Source of the DNA: Paenibacillus sp. FSL H3-0469
Lineage (GTDB): Bacteria > Bacillota > Bacilli > Paenibacillales > Paenibacillaceae
NCBI RefSeq assembly: GCF_038051945.1
Contig: NZ_CP150302.1
Span: forward strand, 3,286,001 to 3,350,000
DNA: 64,000 nucleotides
Direction of reading: 5' to 3'
Under the pieces are notes generated by a model. That model was not told the DNA's origin and did no database searches. It saw only the letters and a list, made by a program, of their open reading frames with translations. Within the stretch, counting starts at the first letter, position 1, and every line of letters begins with the position of its first letter. Of the stretch, positions 32,347 to 42,275 are shown piece after piece. Both the position numbers and the translations under genes were made by a program.

Positions 32347-34068
32347 TTATTTAATAATTCCCTTCAACGCTTCCCATGCCTCCGGACTGGCGAAGCTCCG
32401 GTTCCAGGCTGCCACACCGCCCAGCTTCAAGGACTGGGCCAGCTCTACCCTGGCTGTGAGCGAGGTGCTGTCCTCGATCCAGATTTTGCGGAGAACATCA
32501 TCTTCCTTATACTCCACGTAGTTCTGTCCGGCTTCCTTATCGAATACCGGTGTCAGCTTCTTCTCGGCAATGATCTCCTTGACCGCATTCATGCTGACGG
32601 CCTTGGAGCTTACTTTGGTCTTGCCCTTCTCGGTGGCTTCCGTCCAGATCCGCGTATAGAGCGGCACTCCCAGAATCAGCTTCTCTGACGGCACCTTATC
32701 CTCCTCGATAATCCGGTTCATAGAGGTCTTAACCCATGGTAGAGAGGCTACTGATCCCGCAACCGGACTGGCTGCCCAGTGCTCATCGTAGGCCATTACA
32801 ACCAGGAAGTCGGATACGGCGGCAAGCGCCGGACGGTCGAGGAACAGGGACCACATCTCGCTCTTAGATTTCGGCGTTACGTCAATAGAGACAATCAGAT
32901 TCCGGCTCTGGGCCATCGGCTTCAGTTCCCGCATGAACTGGGTTACGTTCGGTCCATCCTTGGTGTACACATTCTCGAAGTCGATATTAATCCCGTCTAA
33001 GTTATACAGGTCTGCATACTTAAGCATCTGCACAATGGCATTCATCCGATTGTCGTACGTAGATAAGGCTCCAGTAGTCAAGTCTGGTTCAAAGCTGTTG
33101 CTCAGCAGCCCCCATACTTCCATACCATGATTATGCGCCCAATCCACATAAGAGCGGTCCGCCTGGCTGCGTACATTCCCCTTCACATCAATAATACTGA
33201 ACCAGGTGGGGCTAACCACGTTAATTCCAGGCAAGGCTGCAAATTTGGCCGGGTTCGGCTTGCGTTCGTACACGGCTTCCCAGAACATGTTAACCGGCTT
33301 GCCCTTCCAGCTGCGTTCAGCTCGTGTAGGTGTTTCGGGCTTTTTTTCTACCGTTCGGGTACCGTCTTCGGTAATATCATCCGCCTGGGCGTAGCCCGAA
33401 TAACCGTTATCAAGCTGGGCGTATACCCAGTCCTTGGTGTCCGTATTCCAGATTCGTACGACATCCCCAGGATTCATATCTGCAAAAATCGGTGCATGCA
33501 CCGAGGGTTCACTGCGCAGGGCTTTCGTTTTGCCGCCTTCTTTGCCCTTCACCTTGCCAAGCGGCACCGATTCTCCCGCAGTCATAAGCAGCACCGCACC
33601 AGTAGCTGTATCCTCTTCGATCTCGAAGCCGTACAGATTCTCCAGTGTATCTGCCGGAAGATAGGTCACTTTATCTTTAACCTCGGGAGCAAGGCGAAGC
33701 TGCAGAGGTTCATTGTTCAGAGCTGCGGCCTTGGATTCCTCCTGCATGTACAACAGACTGCTGTCCGTTGAGAGGATAACTGATTTGCTCTCTTTTTCAT
33801 AGCGGATAGAAGGATCTACATATTCCTGCAAAAAAGGCAGCGGTAAAAGCAGTCCGTCCCCTGTGCCCGATGCTGAATAGCCGGTAAGCTGTCCCTTCAC
33901 AAAAATCGGCTTGTCCAGGCCCTTCCAGTCCGGGTCCAGATGCTGGCGGTTCGGCAGTACATAATAAACAACCCAAAAGGCTGCGGCGGCTATGATGACA
34001 AGTCCCAATAAGCGGCGAGTAAGACTTCCACGCTTCGTGACGCGTCTTTGTCTCTGTCTTCTGTCCAA
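32347..34068 (-). CDS. GH18-family glycosidase with SH3 domain, membrane-anchored
   Basis: 573 residues. One membrane anchor near residues 20-40 (RRLLGLVIIAAAAFWVVYYV), a copper-amine-oxidase-like N-terminal domain, a bacterial SH3-like domain (ALRSEPSVHAPIFADMNPGD, residues ~190-240), and a C-terminal GH18 barrel with the catalytic motif LDGINIDFENV, in which the acid Glu is present. Layout resembles YdhD/YkvQ-like spore and cell-wall proteins, so N-acetylglucosamine-containing wall polymers are the likely substrate. A TTG start is supported by TTTGGAGGACC upstream. It has its own terminator. Not close to any chitin locus. Confidence 0.9.
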   Translation of the reverse strand: MDRRQRQRRVTKRGSLTRRLLGLVIIAAAAFWVVYYVLPNRQHLDPDWKGLDKPIFVKGQLTGYSASGTGDGLLLPLPFLQEYVDPSIRYEKESKSVILSTDSSLLYMQEESKAAALNNEPLQLRLAPEVKDKVTYLPADTLENLYGFEIEEDTATGAVLLMTAGESVPLGKVKGKEGGKTKALRSEPSVHAPIFADMNPGDVVRIWNTDTKDWVYAQLDNGYSGYAQADDITEDGTRTVEKKPETPTRAERSWKGKPVNMFWEAVYERKPNPAKFAALPGINVVSPTWFSIIDVKGNVRSQADRSYVDWAHNHGMEVWGLLSNSFEPDLTTGALSTYDNRMNAIVQMLKYADLYNLDGINIDFENVYTKDGPNVTQFMRELKPMAQSRNLIVSIDVTPKSKSEMWSLFLDRPALAAVSDFLVVMAYDEHWAASPVAGSVASLPWVKTSMNRIIEEDKVPSEKLILGVPLYTRIWTEATEKGKTKVSSKAVSMNAVKEIIAEKKLTPVFDKEAGQNYVEYKEDDVLRKIWIEDSTSLTARVELAQSLKLGGVAAWNRSFASPEAWEALKGIIK

Positions 34069-34206
34069 AATAGGTCCTCCAAACCGTTCGTTGAATTTTA
34101 AAAGCAGGCAACACTTCTGTTAAGTATACGCCATGCAGGCGAGCTTGGTTGCGCGAATCTCTTGGAAGGTTTGTATTTTTGTAACAGCTTGATTCTCTAT
34201 CTATAC

Positions 34207-34246
34207 AAAAAAACGTGCAGAATCCGCTCTCGGACCCTACACGTTT
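34207..34246 (-). terminator. Terminator of perR
   Basis: On the minus strand AAACGTG pairs with CACGTTT, with an inner TCCG/CGGA pair, followed by a T-run. Confidence 0.85.
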
Positions 34247-34262
34247 ATAAATATTATTCCAT

Positions 34263-34694
34263 TCAGTGCTGCTTCTCGCCGCAGCCTTTGCATACACCGT
34301 ACAGCTCCATACGCAATCCATGAATCTTAAAGCCTGTGGCCTGTTCGGCCTGCCGCTCTACTTCATGAAGAGTAGAATAGCTGAAATCCTCAATCTTACC
34401 GCATTCCTGGCAGATAACATGATAATGATCAGATACATTGGCGTCGAAACGGCTGGAATTATCACCGTAGGTCAGCTCACGGACCATACCTGCTTCCATG
34501 AACATCTTAAGATTGTTATACACAGTTGCCACACTCATGCTCGGAAACTGAGGCTCAAGCGCCCGGTAGATGTCGTCTGCCGTAGGATGATTCATCGCTT
34601 CCATCAGATACGTTAGAATCGCATGACGCTGAGGCGTAATACGGACACCGGTTGTCTTGAGTTGCTCCAATGCATGCTGTACGCCACTACCCAT
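34263..34694 (-). CDS. perR: Peroxide stress regulator PerR (Fur family)
   Basis: About 143 residues. N-terminal winged helix with RITPQRHAILTYL and VATVYNNLKMF, then a metal-binding C-terminal domain. The regulatory-site residues are visible: His in NHPTADDIY, Asp in RFDANVSDHYHVIC and its two His, and Asp in GKIEDF. The structural zinc site uses CQEC and CKGC. PerR represses peroxide defence genes using Fe or Mn and is inactivated by H2O2 oxidising those His residues. The ATG at 34692-34694 has AAAGG about 11 nt upstream. Its neighbours ygzB and ygxA match B. subtilis. A PerR-box-like site lies in its promoter. Confidence 0.93.
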   Translation of the reverse strand: MGSGVQHALEQLKTTGVRITPQRHAILTYLMEAMNHPTADDIYRALEPQFPSMSVATVYNNLKMFMEAGMVRELTYGDNSSRFDANVSDHYHVICQECGKIEDFSYSTLHEVERQAEQATGFKIHGLRMELYGVCKGCGEKQH

Positions 34695-34722
34695 CCATGC
34701 CACCGCCTTTGATTATACAACT

Positions 34723-34737
34723 TAATAATAATTCTAA
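34723..34737. promoter_or_regulatory. PerR-box-like site upstream of perR
   Basis: Read on the minus strand, TTAGAATTATTATTA matches the B. subtilis PerR box TTATAATTATTATAA at 13 of 15 positions. It lies about 30 bp upstream of the perR start, fitting autoregulation. Confidence 0.6.
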
Positions 34738-34819
34738 TGTAATTGTATGACTCTGCTTTCTACGTTGTCAATGAAGTCATTACATTATATTTATTATTAT
34801 ATAATAAATATTCCTTATT

Positions 34820-36745
34820 TCAATATTTGCTCACATTTAAATTGCTGTTTCCGTCTACCCGCAGCTTGAATTCGCCGGTTCCGATCTGGCCGGAAAGCAC
34901 TTTTTTATCAATCACGAGTCCTGGCAGGTCTGTTACGATATCTCCATAGCCGCTGGAGCCCTCCACCGTATAATTACCCGTTAGCGGCAGAAACAGTTCA
35001 ATATCCCCCACCGCACTGTAAATATCCCAGTCTCCCCCGAAATCCCCGGAGCGGATGCTGATCCGGCCATTCAGCGATTCGGCATGCAGCTTGGCTCTCG
35101 CTCCGGAGACCTCCACATTGCCGTTCTTTGTGGACAGATCCAGCGCATCCCCGCTGTCATATGCCGTGATGTTGCCGACCGCCGTTGACAGCTTCAGGGC
35201 GCCTCTGACGTCCCAAGCCCCCATATCGCCTCCGCTTGTCCCCAGCTCCACATTGCCCAGGACATCTCTGGCACGCACCGCTCCGTTTAAGGTTTTACCT
35301 TTTACATTGCCGTAAATGCGGTGCAGGATCAGCTCCCCGTTCCCGGTCTCCAGCGAGATGTCGGCAATAGCTTCTACATTCTGCAGGGTAATTCCGCCAT
35401 TCATTGTACGGACATTCAAGTCAAACCGCCGGTCTTCCGGCAGGGAGATATCGAGGTTGATCCGCGGCTGGCGTTTGCCGGATTCACCGTACGCCTTACT
35501 CTGGGGTGTAATCTTGATCGTTGTGCCCTCTGTCACCTCGACAAAAGACTGATCGGCTATGGATTCAGCCAGTACCCCGTCCAACTGGTCCACCCATACG
35601 GTTGCCGTAATCTCGATATCCTCCACAGCAGCCCGGTGAATGAGAATGTCTCCATTAATAGCGTCAATATTGACCTTGGAGGTGTTCAGTTCGACCGGCA
35701 CCATTACCGGAGCCTTCGTATAAGAGCTTCCTTCCGCTTCCCCGTAATCGACCGCCGCCACGGTCAGGTTAAGACTCACCTTATTCCACAAATGCAGATA
35801 GTGCTCCTGCTCGGTTACGATAAACACACAGGCAGCCAGTATTACCGCAGAGAACAATCCCCGCAGATCCATCCGCGCTCTTCCAGCCGTACCATTCTGC
35901 TTCAGCCGGCGGAAAAGAATATAGATCAGCAGATACTCTACTCCCCATAATACCGGAATGATGGGCCACCATTTGAGCAGCAGCATCATATAATCTGTTC
36001 CATCGCGCCAGTCCAGAAGAAGCAGGATTCCGACAGCAGCCAGCGTTACTGAGGCCGTATATCTGCCGATCCGCCGTTTCTTACGCTCCTTGTCCTGACG
36101 CGCTATGGAGTCCCTGGCCATTTCTCTGATTCCCATAAGCAAGCCAAGTCCTATCAGCACCACGGAGGCGGCAGCACCGGCAGAGGTCTCAATAAATTCC
36201 CGAAGCCAGGGTGGCCTTTGCTGGAAAAGAAAGAGCAGCGCCCCGCCGATAAGCAGCAGGAGGCCAAAGGAGATCCCCGGCTCGCTGATCCTTACCCGGC
36301 GTCTTGAGGTTGTACTGGCACTCATGGTCTCCAGCTCTTCAGGATCATGCTCTTCAGGATAACGCAGAATCCGGTCTGCAGTCTGGAGCGCGTCAAACAC
36401 ATTATAGAAGTATAATACCGGGATCAGCAGCCCCAGCAAAATCAGCAGCGGTACATTAATTTGCATCCCGATAGATGAGAAATACAGCAGTGCCACAATA
36501 TCCAGCACAATAAGGAAAATGACAGAAATCCCTTTGCGGAGCAGCCCGAGATAGAGGTGTCCCGTGCCGGGAAGCACTGCAGCAAGCAGGCCGGCTATAA
36601 ATTTACGTTTGCGCGGACGGCGCTTGGGACGGGGAGGGATGTAGGGGGCCTTCAATTCTCCGTCTGCTTCAGACAGCGGCATGCCTGCCCCGTTCTCTTC
36701 CTCCCGTACGGGAAGCTCCTCATGATTCTGATAACCGGAATTCAT
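34820..36745 (-). CDS. Large membrane protein with C-terminal DUF4097 domain
   Basis: 641 residues. A basic N-terminal tail (RPKRRPRKRKF) precedes a TM2-like pair (AVLPGTGHLYLGLLRKGISV), more membrane segments to about residue 310, and then an extracytoplasmic right-handed repeat domain of the DUF4097 adhesin-like type. The repeats show the NGxI/TxNGxV pattern (AINGDILIHRA, TMNGGITLQN, TKNGNVEVSG, SLNGRISIRS). YvlB and LiaG in B. subtilis belong to the same family and are tied to cell-envelope stress. ATG preceded by AAAGGAGGAG. No PspC domain or LiaRS neighbour is seen. Role in the envelope is inferred. Confidence 0.8.
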   Translation of the reverse strand: MNSGYQNHEELPVREEENGAGMPLSEADGELKAPYIPPRPKRRPRKRKFIAGLLAAVLPGTGHLYLGLLRKGISVIFLIVLDIVALLYFSSIGMQINVPLLILLGLLIPVLYFYNVFDALQTADRILRYPEEHDPEELETMSASTTSRRRVRISEPGISFGLLLLIGGALLFLFQQRPPWLREFIETSAGAAASVVLIGLGLLMGIREMARDSIARQDKERKKRRIGRYTASVTLAAVGILLLLDWRDGTDYMMLLLKWWPIIPVLWGVEYLLIYILFRRLKQNGTAGRARMDLRGLFSAVILAACVFIVTEQEHYLHLWNKVSLNLTVAAVDYGEAEGSSYTKAPVMVPVELNTSKVNIDAINGDILIHRAAVEDIEITATVWVDQLDGVLAESIADQSFVEVTEGTTIKITPQSKAYGESGKRQPRINLDISLPEDRRFDLNVRTMNGGITLQNVEAIADISLETGNGELILHRIYGNVKGKTLNGAVRARDVLGNVELGTSGGDMGAWDVRGALKLSTAVGNITAYDSGDALDLSTKNGNVEVSGARAKLHAESLNGRISIRSGDFGGDWDIYSAVGDIELFLPLTGNYTVEGSSGYGDIVTDLPGLVIDKKVLSGQIGTGEFKLRVDGNSNLNVSKY

Positions 36746-36782
36746 TCTCGGTACTCCTCCTTTCTAAAATGGGATGCACTTG

Positions 36783-37256
36783 TCATTTCAGCCTGCCTGT
36801 CCGGTGGAATTCCAGCAGCTCTACTCCCGGAACCACCTCTTCGGACCCCACAGGAATGAACCCGTGCTTGGTATAGAGCGTCACTGCCGGAAGATTCAGC
36901 TTCCCCGTAGATACGATAAACTGCTCCATCTCCGCATAACGGGCAAAGATAAATTCTAATAGTCTTCCGGCCACGCCTTGGCGGAAATGGTCCGGGCTGA
37001 CCATCATCCGGGTAACGGTTAGCTTGCCGGGAGACTCCTGGGTAACTGCAACAGCACCGAGCAGCTCCTCCGTCTCATCGAAGCAGCCATAGAAATCCTC
37101 TGTAACCCGGCTGAGCATGTCCCTCGTCTCCAGCAGCGGCGGTATGTCACGAAACCCGATGATCTCCGCCTCCAGGCGGTATGCCTTATGCTGAAGGCTC
37201 CACAGCTCATCAAGTAGGAACTCATCCTGCAGGTTCAGTCTCACGATTGTATCCAT
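36783..37256 (-). CDS. GNAT-family N-acetyltransferase
   Basis: About 157 residues of the acetyl-CoA-dependent GNAT fold. The acetyl-CoA loop is MMVSPDHFRQGVAGRLLEFI and the C-terminal motif B NLPAVTLYTKHGFIPVG is present. The start MDTIVR is chosen because AAGGGGAA lies 7 nt upstream. Substrate not predictable. It lies 37 bp upstream of the DUF4097 gene and downstream of gatB on the same strand. Confidence 0.9.
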   Translation of the reverse strand: MDTIVRLNLQDEFLLDELWSLQHKAYRLEAEIIGFRDIPPLLETRDMLSRVTEDFYGCFDETEELLGAVAVTQESPGKLTVTRMMVSPDHFRQGVAGRLLEFIFARYAEMEQFIVSTGKLNLPAVTLYTKHGFIPVGSEEVVPGVELLEFHRTGRLK

Positions 37257-37346
37257 CCGTACATTCCCCTTATATACTGCACAGGGGCCTGCCGTTGCCG
37301 ACAAGCCCTGTGCCCAAGATTCTATGATCTATTACCCAAAAGCAGT

Positions 37347-38780
37347 CTATCTGTTCAGCACTTCTGCGAGCAGAGTGTTCGCAAGCCCCGGGTTAGCCTT
37401 CCCTTTGCTCGCCTTCATGACCTGTCCTACAAGGAAGCCGATGGCTTTTTGCTTGCCTGCCTTGTAATCTTCGACCGATTGCGGATTGGCTGCGACCACT
37501 TCCTCAACAATTCGTTTGATCGCCCCTTCATCGCTGATCTGAACGAGGCCTTGCTCTTCCACAATTACCGCCGGCAGCTTTCCGCTTTCCAGCATTTCTT
37601 TGAATACCGTTTTGGCGATTTTGCTGCTGATGGTCCCGCCTGCAATCAGGCCGATCATCTCGCCCAGTCCCTGCGGCGTAATCTTCACCTGGGATAATTC
37701 CAGATTGTTGCTGTTCAGATAACCGAGCAGATCGCCCATCATCCAGTTGGCGACAGCCTTGGCATCCTGCGTGAAGGCAAGACTGCCCTCGAAGAAGTCA
37801 GCAAGCGGCTTGGAGGAGGTGAGCACTCCGGCATCATAGGCAGTCAGACCAAACTCCTCACTGTACCGGGCCTGCCGGGCATCCGGCAGCTCAGGGATTG
37901 TGGAGCGGATCGCTTCCTTCCAGTCCTCCCCAATATGCAGCACAATCAGATCCGGGTCCGGGAAATAACGGTAATCATGGGCTTCCTCCTTGCCGCGCAT
38001 GGACAAGGTCTTGCCTCCGGCTTCATCCCAGCGGCGTGTCTCCTGTACAACAGTTCCCCCGTCATCCAGAATCTCCGCCTGGCGGAACTGCTCATATTCA
38101 AGGCCACGGAGCACACCGCGGAAGGAGTTCATATTCTTCAGCTCCGCACGGATACCGAATTCTTCCTGGCCTGCCGGCCGCAGGCTGATGTTGGCATCAC
38201 AACGCATGGAGCCTTCCTCCATCTTCACATCGGACACATCGCAGTACTGCATAATAGCGCGGATCTTCTCCAGGTAAGCACGCGCTTCCTCCGGCGAACG
38301 CAGATCAGGCTCAGACACAATCTCAATCAGCGGCGTCCCCACACGGTTGAAGTCAACCAGGGAAGCGAAGCCTCCATCCACATGAGTCAGCTTACCGGCG
38401 TCCTCTTCCAGATGAAGGCGGGTGATCCCGATCCGCTTGGTCTCTCCGTTCACTTCAATATCAATCCAGCCGCCCAGGCCGATAGGCTGATCGTATTGCG
38501 AGATCTGGTAGGCTTTTGGAGAGTCGGGGTAAAAATAGTTTTTGCGGTCGAATTTGCTGACATCTCCAATCGTACAGTTAAGCGCCATTGCCGCTTTCAT
38601 GGCATACTCCACCGCTTGGCGGTTCAGCACCGGCAGTACACCGGGGTGGCCGAGACAGACCGGACAGGTGTGCGTATTAGGCGGCGCGCCGAATTCAGTG
38701 GAGCAGCCGCAGAAGATTTTGGACTTGGTATGAAGCTCCACATGAACTTCCAGCCCGATGACCGTTTCATATTTAGACAT
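37347..38780 (-). CDS. gatB: Aspartyl/glutamyl-tRNA amidotransferase subunit B
   Basis: About 477 residues. Begins [16 protein letters not shown], the GatB signature, with the zinc site CGCS and CPVCLG nearby, and ends in the YqeY/GatB helical domain. GatB binds the mischarged Glu-tRNA(Gln) or Asp-tRNA(Asn) and phosphorylates the acyl group before amidation by ammonia from GatA. I start at MSKYET because AAGGGATGAG lies upstream. Third gene of gatCAB; 44 bp after gatA. Confidence 0.97.
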   Translation of the reverse strand: MSKYETVIGLEVHVELHTKSKIFCGCSTEFGAPPNTHTCPVCLGHPGVLPVLNRQAVEYAMKAAMALNCTIGDVSKFDRKNYFYPDSPKAYQISQYDQPIGLGGWIDIEVNGETKRIGITRLHLEEDAGKLTHVDGGFASLVDFNRVGTPLIEIVSEPDLRSPEEARAYLEKIRAIMQYCDVSDVKMEEGSMRCDANISLRPAGQEEFGIRAELKNMNSFRGVLRGLEYEQFRQAEILDDGGTVVQETRRWDEAGGKTLSMRGKEEAHDYRYFPDPDLIVLHIGEDWKEAIRSTIPELPDARQARYSEEFGLTAYDAGVLTSSKPLADFFEGSLAFTQDAKAVANWMMGDLLGYLNSNNLELSQVKITPQGLGEMIGLIAGGTISSKIAKTVFKEMLESGKLPAVIVEEQGLVQISDEGAIKRIVEEVVAANPQSVEDYKAGKQKAIGFLVGQVMKASKGKANPGLANTLLAEVLNR

Positions 38781-38824
38781 AGATAATCTCATCCCTTAAA
38801 AGTTTTGTGGTCAACTACTTCAAG

Positions 38825-40282
38825 CTACAGTTGCGGGCGGGCCTTGTGATGCTCTGTATGTTGTTCAAAGGCATGCGCAACGCGCAGTACCGTACTCTCA
38901 TCAAACTCCTTGCCGATAATCTGCAGGCCGACAGGCAGACCTTCCGCGAAGCCGCAAGGAATGCTGATGGCAGGAATACCGGCCAGGCTGACAGGAATGG
39001 TAAGGATATCATTCAGATACATGGTCAGCGGATCTTCGGTCTGCGAGCCCAGCTTGAAGGCTGTGGTTGGCGCAGTCGGCCCGATGACAACATCATACTT
39101 GCGGAATACTTCGTCGAAATCCTGCTTAATCAAGGTGCGGACCTTCTGTGCCTTCAAATAATAGGCATCATAATATCCGGAGCTGAGCGCGTAGGTGCCG
39201 AGCATAATCCGGCGTTTGACTTCAGGGCCGAAGCCCTGGCTGCGGGAATTATGGTACAAATCCAGTAATCCGCCCCCATCATCCACACGCACTCCGTAAC
39301 GGACACCGTCAAAACGGGCCAGGTTGGAGGAAGCCTCCGAGGAGGAGAGCAGATAATAAGCGGCTACAGCGTATTCCGTATGCGGAAGGGAAACCTCTTC
39401 CCATACTGCGCCAAGGCCTTCCAGCACTTTAAGCGCTACGAGCACCGATTCACGGACCTTGGCATCCACACCTTCACCCAGGTATTCCTTAGGTACGGCA
39501 ATCCGCAGACCCGAGACGTCGCCGGTCAGTGAGTTCAGATAATCAGGTATGTTAACCTTAGCTGAGGTGGAATCCTGGGCATCGTAACCGGCAATTGCCT
39601 GCAGGACGTATGCGGAATCCTCCACGGTACGGGTAATCGGACCGATCTGATCCAGTGAGGAGGCAAAAGCGACCAGCCCGTAGCGGGAGACGAGACCGTA
39701 AGTCGGCTTAAGGCCAACGACTCCGCAATAAGAAGCGGGCTGGCGGATGGAGCCGCCTGTGTCGGAGCCGAGCGTAAAGAATACTTCCCCGGCTGCAACC
39801 GCTGCTGCCGAACCGCCGCTCGAACCGCCTGGAACACGCTCAAGGTCCCATGGATTGCGTACAGCGCCGAAGCTGGAATTCTCATTGGACCCGCCCATGG
39901 CGAACTCGTCCATGTTCAGCTTGCCCATAGTGACGGCATCAGCCTGACGCAGCTTGGAGACTACGGTCGCATCATACACCGGCTGGAAATTGGTGAGAAA
40001 TTGGCTGGCACAGGTGGTGCGCAGACCTTGGGTCACGATATTATCCTTAATACCAGCAGGCAGTCCGAAGAGCAGACCGCGTGAAGCCCCGGATGCCAGC
40101 TTGTCATCAAGCTCGCGTGCCTTGGCACGGGCTCCCTCTTCATTCAGTGTCAAAAAGGCATGAACCTTGCGCTCACGCTCCGTAATAACGGATAGTGAAT
40201 CTTCGGTCAGCTCACTGACCGAGACCGCTTTGGTGTTCAGCATGTTATGTAATTCAGGTAATCGGTATTGAAACAGGCTCAA
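38825..40282 (-). CDS. gatA: Aspartyl/glutamyl-tRNA amidotransferase subunit A
   Basis: 485 residues of the amidase-signature family. The catalytic triad Lys-cisSer-Ser is visible: Lys in [10 protein letters not shown], then the [14 protein letters not shown] run and Ser in [12 protein letters not shown]. It releases ammonia from glutamine for the GatB reaction. TTG start with AGAGGAGGAAGCAAG upstream. Second gene of gatCAB, 26 bp after gatC. Confidence 0.97.
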   Translation of the reverse strand: MSLFQYRLPELHNMLNTKAVSVSELTEDSLSVITERERKVHAFLTLNEEGARAKARELDDKLASGASRGLLFGLPAGIKDNIVTQGLRTTCASQFLTNFQPVYDATVVSKLRQADAVTMGKLNMDEFAMGGSNENSSFGAVRNPWDLERVPGGSSGGSAAAVAAGEVFFTLGSDTGGSIRQPASYCGVVGLKPTYGLVSRYGLVAFASSLDQIGPITRTVEDSAYVLQAIAGYDAQDSTSAKVNIPDYLNSLTGDVSGLRIAVPKEYLGEGVDAKVRESVLVALKVLEGLGAVWEEVSLPHTEYAVAAYYLLSSSEASSNLARFDGVRYGVRVDDGGGLLDLYHNSRSQGFGPEVKRRIMLGTYALSSGYYDAYYLKAQKVRTLIKQDFDEVFRKYDVVIGPTAPTTAFKLGSQTEDPLTMYLNDILTIPVSLAGIPAISIPCGFAEGLPVGLQIIGKEFDESTVLRVAHAFEQHTEHHKARPQL

Positions 40283-40308
40283 CTTGCTTCCTCCTCTCAG
40301 GTATGGGG

Positions 40309-40596
40309 TTATTCCAGAACAGCGGGAACCTTGAAATGCCCTTCTTCGTCTTCTGGTGCGTTAAGCAGAGCTGCCTCCTGGGTCAGGCTCTCCTTGACCA
40401 CATCGTCACGCATTACATTGCTTACCTGCAACACATGGGTGGTCGGCGGAACGTTCTCGGTATCCAGCTCATTCAACTTCTCGGCATATTGTAAAATAGC
40501 ATTCATTTGTTCGGTGAAGGTAGCCTCTTCTTCCGGGCTTAATTGCAGGCGGGCCAGCTTGGCCACATGCTGCACATCTTTGACGGTAATGCTCAT
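40309..40596 (-). CDS. gatC: Aspartyl/glutamyl-tRNA amidotransferase subunit C
   Basis: 95 residues, the usual GatC length. The motif [16 protein letters not shown] near the N-terminus and the C-terminal FKVPAVLE are typical. GatC wraps GatA and GatB together. ATG preceded by CAGGAGGGATATC. First gene of the operon. Confidence 0.96.
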   Translation of the reverse strand: MSITVKDVQHVAKLARLQLSPEEEATFTEQMNAILQYAEKLNELDTENVPPTTHVLQVSNVMRDDVVKESLTQEAALLNAPEDEEGHFKVPAVLE

Positions 40597-40647
40597 AATG
40601 GATATCCCTCCTGTTTAAAGGGCTAAAGCGCCCGGATAACGTTTTTA

Positions 40648-40676
40648 ATTATAGGGTAGACGGCCTTACAATTCAA
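40648..40676 (-). promoter_or_regulatory. gatCAB promoter
   Basis: On the minus strand TTGAAT (40671-40676), 17 bp, TATAAT (40648-40653), about 50 nt upstream of the gatC start. Confidence 0.75.
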
Positions 40677-40696
40677 TGCGCTTGTCGATTGATGGA

Positions 40697-40740
40697 GCAA
40701 AAAGACCCGCACCTGCTATTGTGGCAGGAAGCGGATCTTT
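40697..40740 (-). terminator. Terminator of the sugar catabolic locus
   Basis: On the minus strand AAAGATCCGC pairs with GCGGGTCTTT (one mismatch) and an inner CCTGC/GCAGG, then a T-run. It follows the araA stop and ends the locus. Confidence 0.88.
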
Positions 40741-40762
40741 GAGTGATCAAGCATTTATCCGG

Positions 40763-42256
40763 CTAATGATTCAACCGGTAATACAGGTCATTCCAGCGCA
40801 GCTCATTTTCAATTGAAGCCAAAGTGCTGGAGGCGTCAATGACGAGACACTCGATTCCTGCCATGCGCGCCCAATCCCGGAGCTGTTCACTTGTGGTATG
40901 GAAGGAAAAGGCGAAGTGATGTGCACCGCCGGCCAGAATCCAGGCTTCCGAAGCCCCGGTCAAGGAGGGTTCCGGTTGCCAGAGCAGGCGCGCTACCGGC
41001 AGATGAGGCATGCTGTGTTCATTCCGCACGGCATTCACTTCATTGATGATCAGACGGAACCGGTCGCCCATATCCACCAGCGTGACATTGATTCCCGGGC
41101 CGCTTGCTCCGTTAAAAATCAGCCGCGCCGGAGCCTCCTTGCCGCCTACAAACAAGGGATGCACTTCAATTCTCGGTCTGTCGGCAGCCAGAGACGGACA
41201 GACCTCCAGCATATGTGAACCCAGTACCATTTCATTGCCTTTTTGCAGATGATAGGTGTAATCCTCCATGAATGAGGTGCCTTGGTTACCGGCCATAATC
41301 TTCATCATCCGTACCAGCGCAGCCGTCTTCCAATCCCCTTCACCGCCGAAGCCATAGCCTGCCGCCATCAGCCGCTGAGCCGCCAGTCCAGGCAATTGCT
41401 TCAAGCCATGCAGGTCCTGAAAGCTGGTCACGAACGCTGTATATCCGCCCTCCTCCAAAAATTCACCCAGCGCAATCTCCATCCGCGCCTGTTCACGAAT
41501 CGCTTCCCGTTCAGCACCATCCGTACGTCCCTGATCCGTAAAGTCGTACAATTCGGCGTATTCATCCATAAGCTGGCGCAGCCTGGCTTCGCTTACACTC
41601 CGAACCCGTTCAGCCAGATCGCCGGCCGGATAACCGTTGACCGTCCATCCTAACTTGATTTGCGCCTCCACCTTATCGCCTTCTGTAACTGCAACATCAC
41701 GCATGTTGTCGCCGAACCTTGCGATCCTCATCGTCTGGCTCCCGGTATAGCCCGCTGCCGTCTTCATCCACCCTCCGATTCTTGCACGCACCTCTTCATC
41801 CTTCCAGTGGCCGGCAATAATCTTCCTCGGCATCCGCAGGCGGGCACCGATGAACCCGAACTCACGGTCGCCGTGCGCCGCCTGATTGAGGTTCATAAAT
41901 TCCATGTCTATACTGTCCCAAGGAATCTCGACATTGAACTGGGTATGCAGATGCAACAGCGGCTTGCGCAGCTGGGTCAGCCCCGAGATCCACATTTTGG
42001 CCGGTGAGAAGGTGTGCATCCAGGTGATTACCCCCGCACAGGTTCCGCTGGAATTCGCTTCAAGACAAACCCGCAGAATCGCTTCCGGAGCTGTGACTGT
42101 TTCCCGGAATTCTACCGGATACGGAAGGCCTCCTTCGCGGTTTAACTCGGCAACCATTGTCCGGGAGTTCTCCTCCACTTGCGCCAGTACATCCTCCCCG
42201 TATAATCCCTGGCTCCCTGTTACGAACCAGAATACATAAGGCTTAGCCTGCAGCAT
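40763..42256 (-). CDS. araA: L-arabinose isomerase family protein
   Basis: About 497 residues, the usual AraA length. Metal-site Glu and His are visible: Glu in GFGGEGDWKTAA, Glu in SFMEDYTYH, His in GSHMLEVCPS, and His in GGAHHFAFSF. AraA interconverts L-arabinose and L-ribulose, and many enzymes of the family also turn D-galactose into D-tagatose. I start at MLQAKP because TGGAGGAATATG lies upstream. It is the last gene of the catabolic locus, after an FGGY kinase, a class II aldolase and an aldose epimerase. No AraD (ribulose-5-P epimerase) gene is present, so the true substrate may not be arabinose. Confidence 0.93.
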   Translation of the reverse strand: MLQAKPYVFWFVTGSQGLYGEDVLAQVEENSRTMVAELNREGGLPYPVEFRETVTAPEAILRVCLEANSSGTCAGVITWMHTFSPAKMWISGLTQLRKPLLHLHTQFNVEIPWDSIDMEFMNLNQAAHGDREFGFIGARLRMPRKIIAGHWKDEEVRARIGGWMKTAAGYTGSQTMRIARFGDNMRDVAVTEGDKVEAQIKLGWTVNGYPAGDLAERVRSVSEARLRQLMDEYAELYDFTDQGRTDGAEREAIREQARMEIALGEFLEEGGYTAFVTSFQDLHGLKQLPGLAAQRLMAAGYGFGGEGDWKTAALVRMMKIMAGNQGTSFMEDYTYHLQKGNEMVLGSHMLEVCPSLAADRPRIEVHPLFVGGKEAPARLIFNGASGPGINVTLVDMGDRFRLIINEVNAVRNEHSMPHLPVARLLWQPEPSLTGASEAWILAGGAHHFAFSFHTTSEQLRDWARMAGIECLVIDASSTLASIENELRWNDLYYRLNH

Positions 42257-42275
42257 ATCATATTCCTCCATTTGT

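Noticed and set aside
34785..34810. Second PerR box (TTATTATATAATAA region)
   Set aside because: The palindrome is AT-only and does not align with the 7-1-7 PerR box; it lies nearer the end of the DUF4097 gene.
37279..37313. Hairpin GCACAGGG/CCCTGTGC as terminator after gatB
   Set aside because: The stem is real but no T-run follows on the minus strand, so I do not call it a terminator.
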